From Aralia elata (Eukaryota; Streptophyta; Magnoliopsida; Apiales; Araliaceae), in NCBI GenBank assembly GCA_034770075.1, contig CM068386.1:44677990-44741989 (forward strand): a stretch of DNA of 64,000 nucleotides, in the 5' to 3' direction. The notes beneath the pieces were generated by a model. That model was not told where the DNA came from and made no database searches. It was given only the letters and a program-made list of their open reading frames with translations. Positions 29,394-39,895 of the stretch are shown here, piece after piece. Each line of letters opens with the position of its first letter. Within the stretch, counting starts at the first letter, position 1. Position numbers and translations under genes: made by a program.

Positions 29394-31762
29394 TTATTGG
29401 GTCGGAGGAGGAAGTTGTTCTTCTGATTCCTCTTCATCGTCCGAAGAGTCGAGGATAGAGGTATCTAACCCCGCAACCATCATCTTCTCCTTGATCTTCT
29501 CTTTGTGGCTTTGGTACCCTTCAGAGAACTGCAGGATGACTTTATCGGCCAGTTCAGGAGATGCCTTATACTCTTCTATTATTTGGAGTCTGGTCTCTTT
29601 GGTCATTGGAGGTCCTTGGTTCTTCAGTTGGGCGTTTTCCTCCTCCAGCGAATTGAGGGCGCGAATCAGGTCGGACATCTTGGAGCGTGTTTGCTCCATC
29701 TATTCCTCAAGGGCCGCAATTGCCTCCTTCTGATCAGCATCATTTTCCTTCAGCAAAACCCGCTCTTCCATGAGTCAGTCGATCTGCTTTTCGTGTTCAA
29801 CGATCTCTGATTGGAGGATGTCGACCCGATTCCGAAGTTGATAACTCTCCCGACTGGCTTCGGTGAGTTTGTCCTTTGTGCCGGCATGAAGTTCCCTTTC
29901 TTTCTCTAGATTAGACTTCAAAGTCTGAACGTCACTCTTTAGGGCTTCATTCTCTGCCTCGATCTCCCTATTCCTTTCTGTTAATTTGAGCAAGGATGGG
30001 AGAGATCGGGCGAACACTGCGCTGGACTGTAAAAATTGTGTGTTAGTTGGGAGGATCAAGTATTAAAGTAACTTTCTACAACAATGATAAAAGCAGAATT
30101 ACCTGGAATTGAAGTTTAATAAAATCTTCTAAGAATTGGTCTAGGCTATGATTCTTGAACCGATCGTTATCGGCTGGCATGACGAAGCGTTCAAGAAGAT
30201 CATAGGGAAAGGGATCAGAGTGGTTTTGGGGCCAGAGGGTTCGTGGTTTGGATTGGTTGCTGGAAGAGGGAGCCGAATTCGGGAGATCGGATGAACGGGC
30301 TCCGTCTGAATGGATTTTGATCTGATGTGTGGGCGCGGTCGGAGGCACCGAACTAGACGAGGCCTCTTTTCGGGGTCTCTTCGCCAACGGTTCCAATGCT
30401 TCATCATCGGTTTCTTCGTCAATAATCCCCAGAATAATCGGATCGGGAATTACCGCGGGAGTCTTCGCTGGTTTGGACGGCACCTTCTTCTTGAGTTATT
30501 TTTTCTTCATCAAGGCCATCTTTTCCGACCTGCTCATCTCCAAAGTGTTCTTTTTGAGGACTTGAGCCATTGGAATGGCGGTAATTGGGCGAGCAGCTAT
30601 CGGCACTTGGTTTAATGGCTCTTCATCCAGAATCTCTTCGGGATCGACGAGGCTTGGCTCGGTAAGTCGGGGTACAGTTCGGCCGACTTCAGTTGGGGCG
30701 GTTGGCTTGATGAGAGTCACTGAAACGTGATGAGTGTTAAACGTCAGCTCTAGTTAAAAGAAATTATTCATAGGGAAGATAAGAATTAAGGTTTGGGATT
30801 TGGTTCTTACATCTGTGGTCATACAACCAAGTATGATTGCCAAGGAGCTCGAAGTCCCACTCCTCGTCGGGCATCTTGTTGATGAATTGTTTGAACTCAT
30901 CCATGCGATCGGCTGGGAACGCCTCGACATTGTTAGTGTTTTTGGTAAAGCCGATCCAATCCAATATCAAGCTGGTATCGGGCCCCTTGATGTAGAACCA
31001 CTGGGAGTGCCATCCTTTATTGCTAGTCGGGGTCTTCATAAAAGATCATTTCTGAGCCCTTTTTACAGGCAGCTTGCTGATCTACCGAAACCCTGACTCG
31101 CGAGATCGGATCACGGTGAATAGGGCGAAGAAGAAGTCCAGGGTCAGTTCGACCTGGCAATCATGGCAGAAGGCGATGAAGCAGACCAGGTGGATAAAAG
31201 AATTAGGGACTAGCTGGGCGAGCCCGACCCCGACAACGCTAAGGAATGCAAGCATGAAGTGGTTAAGGGGAAATCTGAGCCCATATTTTAGAGCTTGAAC
31301 GGATACGGCGGTCCAGCCATTGGGGCACTGGTACATCCTCTCGTTGAGGTCGGCTGTGCGTACCTGGTATGATATGGGGATCTGGTACAGTTCTCGGATG
31401 GCCGTGAGATCTTAGGTTTGGACAGAGGATCTGGTGTTTATATGGGTAAAGGACTTATCTGAAGAATATTCCTCTAGCATCTTTATGTTCTGGAGTTCGG
31501 CTTCAGTTCGAGGTGAGGGAGTAGAGAAGGGATTGCTAGGGAAGTCTGAGCTGGTGATAGGATCCATAGATGAGGTGCTGAGACCCAGGGAGGTGGAGCT
31601 GGTTCCAGCGGCGGTGGTGGTGATTGTGGGAATGGCACTGGTAGTGACTGTGGTGGCTTCTGTTGTTATTGCTAGGATAGGAGGTGGGATTTCGTTAGCG
31701 GCGGCTGCGGAAGCGCTGGTTTTGGATGGGTTGGAGGAGCTTGAAGCATCGTTGGTTGCCAT
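29394..31762 (-). pseudogene. Antisense ORF of T2 (gypsy-type transposase-like domain plus coiled coil)
   Basis: Minus-strand reading. The likely start is at 31762 (MATNDASSSSNPSKT), a Ser/Thr/Pro-rich N terminus. An in-frame stop lies at 31412-31414. The conserved block at 31336-31082 (MYQCPNGWTAVSVQALKYGL, RFPLNHFMLAFLSVVGV, LVPNSFIHLVCF) resembles the Pfam family 'putative gypsy type transposon' (PF04195). It is followed after a frame change by GWHSQWFYIKG and FPADRMDEFKQFINKMPDEE (31039-30810). GTAAGAACC at about 30806 looks like a donor, so introns are likely. Downstream exons encode Pro-rich and Lys-rich segments (30720-30080) and a long Glu/Lys coiled coil (30059-29394) ending DDEEESEEQLPPP. 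Antisense ORFs here are known in Tat elements; function unknown. Two or more disruptions mark decay. Confidence 0.7.
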
Positions 31763-32111
31763 TGATGAGTGAAAAGTCGAGATGCAGGGATCAATTGGTC
31801 GGAATGAGGTGGGAGCAGCGATGGAGGTTGCAGAGAAAAGATTGGGGAATTTGAAATTTAGGGATAAAAGTGGCGGTTGAATTTGGGAGGGGTTTGCCTT
31901 TATTGGGGACGACCCTTGAGATCCGGCCCATTTTCCCACTAACGGCACTATTTCAATAAATGTGGTGGGACCGTTATTGGCACGTGGCGACTGGGGGTAT
32001 TAATGGCTGTGATGATTTAAGGCGGTTATATATTAAGGGGGTGTTTGGTTCATTAATTGGAAATTAAGATTCATTCTTTACACTCTTTTATTATAACTCA
32101 TTTTTATAATT

Positions 32112-32127
32112 AAAGAGTAGGGGGCAA
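32112..32127 (+). other. Polypurine tract of T2
   Basis: AAAGAGTAGGGGGCAA immediately before the 3' LTR TG at 32128. Confidence 0.85.
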
Positions 32128-32562
32128 TGTTGGGTCCTAGGTTCGGGATGCCCGACCCGACATGGTAGACCCGACTCGGTGTGTGGATTCGGGTTTCAGA
32201 GAAGTGATCTAGTTAAGGAAGTTATTTCCTAATAAGTTGACTTATATTCAGACTGGAGCATTTATTATGATTTGGTTGATGGGGACATATGCTTTATTCT
32301 GTCATGTGGGACCAGGCATAATGATGATAATTCGAGGTATATATACAGGGCTTCCTTCTTCAGTTCGAAGGTAATGCAAAACTAAACACTAAATTGCAAA
32401 CCTCCATTGTTATCAAAACCTTGATACAGCCTGTACTAATTCTCACGCCTGAGCTATCCCCCAGCGGCGAAACCGCCCGGAACTCTGAGTGTGATCTCGT
32501 TATTGTGCAGGATTAGCGCATTTTTAGTGATTGAAGTGCGCAGACGAATCTTGACGTTAACA
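32128..32562 (+). repeat. 3' LTR of T2
   Basis: 435 bp; about 2% different from the 5' LTR by eye (for example G/A at the 10th base, one 1-bp gap near 32232). Confidence 0.93.
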
Positions 32563-33023
32563 TATATATTAGTCAGATTATCACCCAACCAACTAGCCAA
32601 GTGTCAATGACAAGCTGATGTATGTGTTATAGGAATATATTTTATACACATTTATTTATTTGTGTCATGCATATCTCTGATAATGACAAGCTGATTTTAG
32701 GAATAAATTTTAAGACTTAATGACTTAGGATTTAGGAATATATTTTATTGCCAATACATAAAGTTTAACTAAATATATGGAGAACAGTTAGCCATTTAGG
32801 TAGTACATTTAATGTGTTATGTGAATTGTGCTTATACTTTAAAGTTTAAAATGTATAAAATTATGTGAGAAGTGATTCGATTTTTTAATAAGTTATATTT
32901 ATTGTTTACTCTTTTTGTTTTTTGGTAATATACTAATACATTCACAAGTAAAAATAAAAATATGTTAATGACTCAATTGTCTCTTATATTTTTTGTTTGA
33001 GTGTGTAAAAATTAGGAAACAAA
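32563..33023 (+). other. hAT leader upstream of transposase
   Basis: AT-rich non-coding. 'aatgacaagctgat' occurs twice (about 32607 and 32684). No clear promoter. Confidence 0.4.
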
Positions 33024-35726
33024 ATGGCGGAAAGTTCGGGAGTCGATGGTTATGACATAACCAAGGACCCAAAAAGAAAGGCCAAATCAAATGACCCGGG
33101 TTGGAAATATGGGTATTGGCCTGACATGAGTAATAAGGATATAGTGCAATGTATCCTTTGTGGGAAGCAATGTCGTTCGGGAATCAAAAGGTTGAAGCAA
33201 CATTTAACGGGAAATTTTGGAGATGTAGCAAAGTGTCCCAAAACAACAACAAAAATTATGAGGGAGATGCAAGCGACTTTGAATAGTAGAAAGATGAACA
33301 AGCCACTTGAGCTAGATGATGATGATGATGATGATGTAGTAGTAGAAGTGCAAGAAGCACAATCATCTGCTCGTCCAACCATGGCTTCCAATACTTCTTC
33401 TAACACTATCCCAAGTTCTGGGACGTCTTCTAAAAGGAAGAATGTTGTGTTTCAATTTCAAAAGCCATAACCAAAATCTAAGACGGTTGAAGCACTTCTA
33501 AGGAAGACTCCCGAAGAAGTTATAGAGGAGAGGCATAGCAAGGGGTTGAGGCAGTTGAGTATTGAAAGTCGTTTGAGGACACCGGAGAAAAAGGAGAGAG
33601 TCCAAATGCACGTTGCTGACTTTTTCTAAGAACATGGCATACCATTCAATGCTGCAAATTCAAGGAGATTTGAAATAATGGTTGAGTCCATAGGGCAATA
33701 TGGGTCGGGTTTCAAGCCTCCAACGTATCATGAGTTGAGGGTTCCTTTACTTGAGAAGGCAAAGAAGAAAATTGATGAATTAAAGAAGAAACATGAAGTT
33801 GCTTGGAAGGAATACGGCTGCTCACTCATGTCGGATGGTTGGACAGATAAGAGGGGAAGGCATTTGTTGAATTTTCTTGTTAATAGTCCGAAGGGGACTT
33901 ATTTCATGGGTTCTGTTGATGCCTCCAATTAGTCTCAAGATACCACAATGTTGGCAAATCTACTTGATAGCAAGATCAAGGAAATTGGCCCCAAGTATGT
34001 TGTTCAGGTGATCACGGACAATGCCTCTAATTACAAGGCAGCGGGGCATATACTAATGGAGAGGAGACCTTCACTGTTTTGGACACCTTGTGCCGCTCAC
34101 TGCCTTAACCTTATGTTAGAGGACATAGGCAAGTTGAAGCAATTTCAGCCCACAATCACAAAGGCAAGAAGAATCACAACATTCATTTATAGGCATGGTC
34201 GTCTTCTTAGTGCGATGAGGGAGAAAACCAATGGGAGGGATCTTGTGAGACCCGTAGTTACTAGATTTGCTACAGCTTTCCTCACCTTGCGGAGTTTGTA
34301 CAAGAATAAAGATGCATTGAGGCAGTTGTTCGTCAGCGAGGATTGGTCAACATCAAAGTTGTCGGCTACTGAAGCGGGGAAGAAAGTATATGATACTGTT
34401 ATTTCAACAACATTTTGGCATACTGTTGAGGATTGCATTAGGGCCTCACAGCCACTTCTTATAGTCTTGAGGATTGTTGATAGTGATGAGAAGCCTGATA
34501 TGCCAGAAGTTATTGCTGCGATGGAATGCGCGAAGAAAAAAATCAAAGATGCATTTGATAACAAATAAAGACTGTATAAGAAGGTGATTAAAATTGTTGA
34601 GCGGCGATGGGAAAATCAAATGGAGCAAAAATTATATGGGGCTGCGTTGTTTCTCAATCCGAGCAAATACTTTGATATCAAAGAAGAACGTCGATTGTTT
34701 GCTAATGCTTTACGAGATGACTTCAATGACGTTCTTGCAAAGATGGTGCCCGAGATTGATTTTCTAGACAAGATAAGCAATCTAGCCGATAAATATGATG
34801 CTTCTCGAGATACTTTTGCAAGAGAAATGGTGATTAGGCAACGGAAATTAAAGAATCCTCGTAAGTATATTGATATATATATAAAGCTATAAAAGCTAAA
34901 TTATGATTATAATTTATATACATTCTTCTTTTCCTCCCTTTAAAAATATTTATATTTCTTTCTAGTTGATTGATGGAATGCTTTTGGAGCGCGGGTTATT
35001 GAGCTATCCTCGTTTGCAAAAAGAATTCTAGGCCTCTGTGCTTCTTCTTCCAGTTGCGAGAGCAATTGGAGTACATTTGAGTTTGTAAGTACTTTCTATT
35101 ATTAGTTCAAATTTCAAAAGTAATAAGTCAATCACTACTAATACTAACTATTTTTTATATAATTAAAATTGTCTCATTAATATTATTATTTTTTGTTCTA
35201 TTTATTTTAGATTCATACGAAGAAGAGGAATAGATTGGAACACAAACGATTGAGTGACTTGGTATATGTCCAGTACAATCGAAAGATCGACTCAAGGTTC
35301 CAAAAGAGGCGTGAACATGGAAATAATTTTGATCCATTAGTCATTGATGACTTTGAATGGGGTAATGAATGGATCGATAATGAGGCCGATGTTGTTCATC
35401 CCGGGGAGGATCTTACATGGAATGATGTAGATCGAGCAACCGGTGCATCCAACACGCTTGAGGGTCGCAATCTTTCAAGGAGGGCTCGTGCCAATACTAG
35501 TGATAATCTCATGACGTACTCTTGACGTAGTGGTGGTTCAACTTCAAGGGAATCAAGGTTGATGGATTATGACTCCGATAATGAAGTTAATGAAGAAGAG
35601 ACAATTTCAAATGATGATGAAGATGTGGAGGATGATTTTGGAGAAAGACCACCACCTACGCCTTTGAATGAGAGTAGTTCTCTTGGAAGAGATGGAGATG
35701 ACCTTTTCTATGATGATTTTAATTGA
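33024..35726 (+). pseudogene. hAT transposase, interrupted by stops
   Basis: ATG at 33024. A BED zinc finger lies at residues about 25-75 (WKYGYWPD, CILCGKQCRSGIKRLKQHL), followed by an Asp-rich linker. Stops at 33468, 33627, 33930 and 34566 break the frame. Between them is a DUF659-like block (HELRVPLLEKAKKKID, YGCSLMSDGWTDKRGRHLLN, QVITDNASNYKAAG, FWTPCAAHCLNLMLEDI), which holds catalytic-core Asp residues. Two introns are visible (about 34861-34965; 35085-35210, GTAAGT...TTTTAG). The hAT C-terminal dimerisation region spans them (AFGARVIELSSFAKRILGL, CESNWSTFEF; then KKRNRLEHKRLSDLVYVQYN). The expected WW before NAF reads TGA-TGG, another nonsense change. An acidic tail ends at 35726. It would cut and paste the element; this copy is inactive. 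Confidence 0.88.
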
Positions 35727-36146
35727 ACAATGTTTTTAGACTAGTGTAGAGAGTCTAGACATTATTTTGGCTTGCTATGGTGGTGTTTTATTAGTTATTA
35801 GACTACATATTTGTAATGGTTGGTTGCAACTTTATTTTCTATGTAGTGTTTGTTGAATTCTTCATTTCTTTTACTAATTTTTAATATCAAGTGTTTTATT
35901 TTTGAATTGTTATTGCTAAGTATTTACATAATTATGCCTTTAATGTTATTCCATAGTGTTATGTTTTGAGTTTTAATGTTTATGAAATTTTATTGTCAAT
36001 ATACCTATTAAGTAAAATAAATAATATATAAATTGCACATTGTAAACGACTTGTCGCCTTACGAACGCCTAGGCGGTCGCCTGGTCGCCTTGTCGCCTAG
36101 GCGTCCAGGCAATCGGCTACCGCCATGACTCGTTGTGGCGCCGTGA
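35727..36146 (+). other. hAT 3' end with GCCTAGGCG subterminal repeats
   Basis: An AT-rich 3' UTR to about 36040, then a GC-rich cluster with several 'cgcctaggcg', 'ggtcgcct' and 'gtcgcct' motifs up to 36110. Such clustered motifs are where hAT transposases usually bind. Confidence 0.6.
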
Positions 36147-36154
36147 CAACTATG

Positions 36155-36640
36155 CCTATAGCAGAGCGGTGGTTTAATACCACTTTCCACACTTCTCTAC
36201 AAACAACCCCATACAAAATTATCTATGGTCATGACCCTATACACCTGAGCATTCCCTCAAAATTTGGTACCAACATTGCAGCAGTTGAGGACATTCTTGC
36301 AGAGAAACAACAACAGTTGGAAATTCTCAAGAAACAGTTAGCCAAGGCACAACAAAGAATCAAGAGCCATGTTGATAAAGGAAGAACTGAGAGGGTTTTT
36401 GAAGTTGATAAATAGGTACCCGAAACTACAACCATATAGGCAGAGTTCAGTTTCAATGAGAAGGAATATGAAACTAGCCCCAAAATTATATGGGCTTTTT
36501 AAAATTCTGGAAAAATATTGGGTTGTTGCATACAAACTGGAACTTCCAAGCACTTCAAGGATACATCTCACCTTTCATAAGGCATTTGGGGGCAGCTCAA
36601 ATCAACACCCAGTTACCAAAGGTTAATCAAGAAGGGTAAT
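36155..36640 (+). pseudogene. Integrase of E1, C-terminal part
   Basis: Continues from 16765: PIAERWFNTTFHTSLQTTPY, IIYGHDPIHL, then a helical linker ILAEKQQQLEILKKQLAKAQ typical of plant chromovirus integrases. The stop at 36413 and later frame changes break it. Confidence 0.8.
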
Positions 36641-36836
36641 TTGATATGAGACCACTCAAAACCCTAAAACAAAGGAGAAATTACAAAGGAAGCAAAGTCA
36701 TATACCAATACTTGGTACAATGGAAATAATGCATCATTAAAGAAGCTACATGGGAGGATGAAGATCTCCCTAAACTTAAATATCCAGCCTTAATATTTCA
36801 TTCATGAGGACATGAAATCTCTCAAGGGGAAGGGAA
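36640..36836 (+). pseudogene. Chromodomain and polypurine tract of E1
   Basis: The frame reads RRNYKGSKVIYQYLVQWK, stop, then IIKEATWEDEDLPKLKYP. The pattern YLVQW...EATWED...L...P is the chromodomain found at the C terminus of chromovirus integrases, which targets histone marks. The TAA at about 36727 disables it. CTCAAGGGGAAGGGAA (36821-36836) is the polypurine tract before the 3' LTR. Confidence 0.75.
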
Positions 36837-37252
36837 TGTCAGGATCATAATAAAAGGGTAAACTGAGCATAACTATAATAGTTAGTATATTCTAGAGTTA
36901 GATATTTTGTATGCACATGTGTGCACATGGAGGTTGTTAGTATGTGTGTGAAGGATAAGAGAGTGGTGTAGGTTAGGAGTATTCACAATTTTCAGCATGT
37001 GAATATGTGATAGCTATATATATATGTGTGTAATAGAAAGACTATTCCCCAAGTTTGATATTATGCATTTTATGAATGAATTGAGGAGTAAAACTTTCAG
37101 TTACTCCATTTCTATCTCTCTGCAACTCACAAACTCAGTGAGAAATCACTGAGTTCTTCTTCCTCCCTCATTCCCTCTGATTTCTATCTTCTATTTTATT
37201 CTATCTCTGTTTATCTCTAATTCTATGGTTAGGCTTCAACAAGGGCCTGACA
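36837..37252 (+). repeat. 3' LTR of E1
   Basis: 416 bp, same ends as 6718-7060; contains a ~73-bp segment with a TA/TG run (37013-37033) absent from the 5' LTR. Followed by CATAT. Confidence 0.9.
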
Positions 37253-37665
37253 CATATCAGTTGAAATGCAAGACCTTGAGAAGTGAACAATTTCCAATAT
37301 TAAGTATAAGAGAACCGAATAAATCCCTTAAAGAGGCATGATTGCTTCTGTGACTAAAACAAAATGATTTATTGAATAATCTCTTTAAATTCCATTGCGC
37401 ATAATAGTTGTAAAAGAATGATACTTCTTTTCTATTAATCATCAACCAAATCGTATACTATCATAAGCATTTTTAACCACTCTATGAATGCATGTAGTAC
37501 ATCTCTTGTATAGCCAACAGTCAAACAGATTATAATCTATACATATGAACAGTTACAAACTTACAATCAATTAAATTGGCAGAGCAATATTGGCCACTAC
37601 TAGAGCAAATTGTTACTCGACTAACCAATAGTACAATGTTATGATGCAGCACTTAGAGTTTATAC

Positions 37666-37991
37666 CTTTTCCTCGGATTGGTCCCCGTGTTCCACCAATT
37701 TCTTCAAAGCAATATGAATTGAAATCAGAAATGAATTATTAAAATATGAATTGAAGACAAATAAGTGATGTATATAAAAAAAAATGTTTAGCGATTGAAA
37801 TCCTCCAATATGGACTCGGCTGAAGGAATGGAGCTGGAATTCAAGGGAAAACAGTTCAAGTGATGCCATTTGGTCATATTGAAGCCTCGCAAGTCTCTGA
37901 AGACCACACCCAACCTCAAAGTTTTTGCATTGATTGTCTTTGTACATTTTTTGCATGATGAGCGATTGGACTTGGCGTATTCAGCGATAAC
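37666..37991 (-). pseudogene. ZDP: ZDP-like gene, N-terminal PARP-type zinc finger exons (pseudogene)
   Basis: Minus strand 37991-37790 reads VIAEYAKSNRSSCKKC, TLRLGVVF, FNMTKWHHLNCFPLNS, then SAESILEDFNR and a stop. Spacing Cys-Cys...His...Cys with AEYAKSNRSSC and KWHHLNCF is a PARP-type zinc finger, as at the N terminus of plant ZDP, where it binds nicked DNA. A second piece, ALKKLVEHGDQSEEK, ends at 37666 before a GTATAA donor. The frame is open upstream to a TAG near 38128 but has no ATG; the first codon of the conserved block is preceded by AAG. No GT donor follows the finger. Together with the E1 insertion between these exons and those at 6468-5081, this suggests an inactive gene or fragment. 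37258-37665 may hold a further small exon (37355 region), not resolved. Confidence 0.75.
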
Positions 37992-38890
37992 CTTTGAAGA
38001 AAAAGGACATTGTAGTCGAAAGGAAGAGTTGGAAGGTAGGGTTTTTTTGGGATGAAGAAGATTGATCAGCGGAGAATGATAGGGTTTTGGCGTACTGTAC
38101 AGAGGACTGAGATTATTAGCATAAACCTAACTATTGGGGGCAGACATTAATTATGTTTTAGGGTTTCTATTTATTTATTTTTGGAGTCTCAAATCCCGCC
38201 ATTCCACTGGTGCAAGTGTTTTGGAGTCTTAATACCCACCATTCCACTGATGCAGGCATTGAGCGCAACCGACTAGTGTTGCCTGTCAGTTGCCAATGAA
38301 ATACAAGAGGGGAAATAAAGAAAAAAATTAATCATCGTGAATTAATAGAGTGACATCCTAAATTACCTCTGTTTTCATGAAAGATGTGAAGTTCTGTGAA
38401 CCACACATTTCTAGGCAACCAATACTACTATAATAGTTGATTCATCTTGAAAGGGAAATGTAGACAAAAATTATTGATGCGCTTTTCTTACACATTTTTA
38501 CGATAGGATCTAAATAAAGTCAGACAATCTTTAAGTTTGGCGAAAATCCTATTAAAATTGATTTATCATCAAGAACACAGATAGCAAAAAATTATAGAAT
38601 AAAAACCTAAAATAAATTCTATTTAATCACCTTATATAAATCCAATGAACTATAAGTCCATGACCTTAGCTTGCTCTATCCATCTTGGTATTGTGCAAGA
38701 ATACTTTCCGACCTGAAATTTATGAGAACTCATTGAAAAGATGGATACGGACTCTACAATGATGATAATTAAACATTTACCAGGAAAAAAATATACTTTA
38801 CCTCATGCATGACATGTTTAAGACACTAACCACTCCCTACACCACCACCGCCCTCCCCCCCCCCCCCCCGGTCTAGGCTAATCAAAAGGA
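37992..38890. other. No gene recognised
   Basis: Upstream flank of the ZDP-like pseudogene, AT-rich. 38165-38250 contains a doubled phrase 'ggagtct...cc.ccattccactg'. A C15 run lies at 38855-38869. No promoter could be assigned. Confidence 0.4.
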
Positions 38891-38894
38891 ATCC

Positions 38895-39080
38895 ATGACA
38901 GCAGATAGTAAACATGTCAGTTTCTTCATGGCATTAATACCACAAAACAGCTTTGAAACAAGGGATTTTTTACATTTTTTTTCTCCTTTTTTTCTTTTTT
39001 AATTTTTAAATAAGTTGAAATGTGTAAATTAACGTAGTTATTCAACAGGAGCAAACAATATGAAATTATTTCTTCATATG

Positions 39081-39116
<36 letters not shown>

Positions 39117-39895
39117 TCGTACATCTCCACATATATTAGATATACATGTATGCATATATGTATATTCTTATAATTATGTATCAAAAATATGGCACTGATA
39201 GTGTTAACGCAGGAGAAACAAAAGGGATGTCATTGAGGTTGTGAAAGAGGGGGTGGGGAAGAACTTGGCCCAAAGCATATGGAAATGCCCAAAGTTATGA
39301 TAACCCACCTCAACTGTTTGATAATTCAGAAAGCCCTTATTCCAAAATCCATCTATAGAACATGTAAATGTTAATAATAACACATAAAATAACCACATCA
39401 CAAGGAAATAATGTCAACAGAGAGTAAAAATGTCAGTTTCTTCATGGTATAAATGCCACGAAACCGCTTTGAAACATGGGATTCTTGACATTTGTTTTCT
39501 TTTTTTTCTTTTTTTTTTTTGATAAGTTGAAATGCACTGTTAATTAACGTAGTTATTCAACAGGAACAAACAACATGGCCTTATTTCTTCATATGTGATA
39601 TATATACTCATATATGTCCATATATATTAGATATAAATATAAATACATATATGTCTATGCAAATAATTATGTATCAAAAATATGGCACTGATAGTGTTAA
39701 TAGCAGGAGAAACATAAGAGATGTCATTGAGGTTATTAAACGCGGAAGAGGGGGTGGGAGAGGAACTTGGCCCAAACCATATGACAATGCCCAAGGCTAT
39801 GATAACCAACCTCAACTGTTTGATAAATTCAAAACGCCCTTATTTTCAAATCCATCTATAGAACGTCTATATGTTAATAACATATAACCACATCA
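38895..39895. repeat. Diverged tandem duplication, unit about 0.5 kb
   Basis: 38895-39400 and 39408-39895 share, in order, TGTCAGTTTCTTCATGG, 'ttaacgtagttattcaacagga', ATCAAAAATATGGCACTGAT and 'cctcaactgtttgat', with indels. An (AT)n microsatellite (39081-39115) lies in unit 1. Unit 2 has an open plus-strand stretch of 78 codons with a GRGGGRG segment; unit 1 has the same segment frameshifted. No family recognised. Confidence 0.75.
39081..39115. repeat. (AT)n microsatellite
   Basis: About 17 AT units, inside unit 1 of the tandem duplication. Confidence 0.95.

Larger units (their letters stand above)
22909..32562 (+). mobile_element. Tat-lineage Ty3/gypsy retrotransposon T2
   Basis: LTRs at 22909-23344 and 32128-32562, only about nine differences by eye, so a fairly young copy. 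The flanking 5 bp are TACAT (22904-22908) and TATAT (32563-32567), one mismatch. Order: PBS, gag, protease, RT, RNase H, second RNase H, integrase on plus; antisense ORF on minus (29394-31762); polypurine tract; 3' LTR. The dual RNase H and the antisense ORF are marks of the Tat lineage. It inserted in the hAT 5' region. Confidence 0.92.
16766..36146 (+). mobile_element. hAT-superfamily DNA transposon nested in E1, itself carrying A and T2
   Basis: The E1 integrase is interrupted between FTKTM (ends 16765) and TMPIAERW (36149 on). The 8 bp at 16758-16765 (AAACAATG) and 36147-36154 (CAACTATG) match at 6 of 8 positions and give a continuous frame when one is removed, as expected for an old 8-bp hAT target duplication. 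The region contains a BED-finger/DUF659/hATC transposase (33024-35726). Subterminal GC-rich repeats with GCCTAGGCG cores lie at both ends (16830-16879, 22268-22320, 36040-36110). Exact terminal inverted repeats were not resolved by eye. Without A and T2 the element would be about 4.3 kb. Confidence 0.75.
6718..37252 (+). mobile_element. Chromovirus-type Ty3/gypsy element E1, carrying nested insertions
   Basis: The LTRs at 6718-7060 and 36837-37252 share the same ends (TGTCAGGATCATAAT...GGGCCTGACA). The 5 bp outside both are CATAT (6713-6717 and 37253-37257), a perfect target-site duplication. The PBS is of initiator-Met type. The coding order is gag, protease, integrase, chromodomain. E2 (9757-16195) and the hAT (about 16766-36146) are nested inside. 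Removing them leaves an element of about 4.7 kb. It lies in an intron of the ZDP-like gene, antisense to it. It carries many stops and lacks reverse transcriptase and RNase H. Confidence 0.9.
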
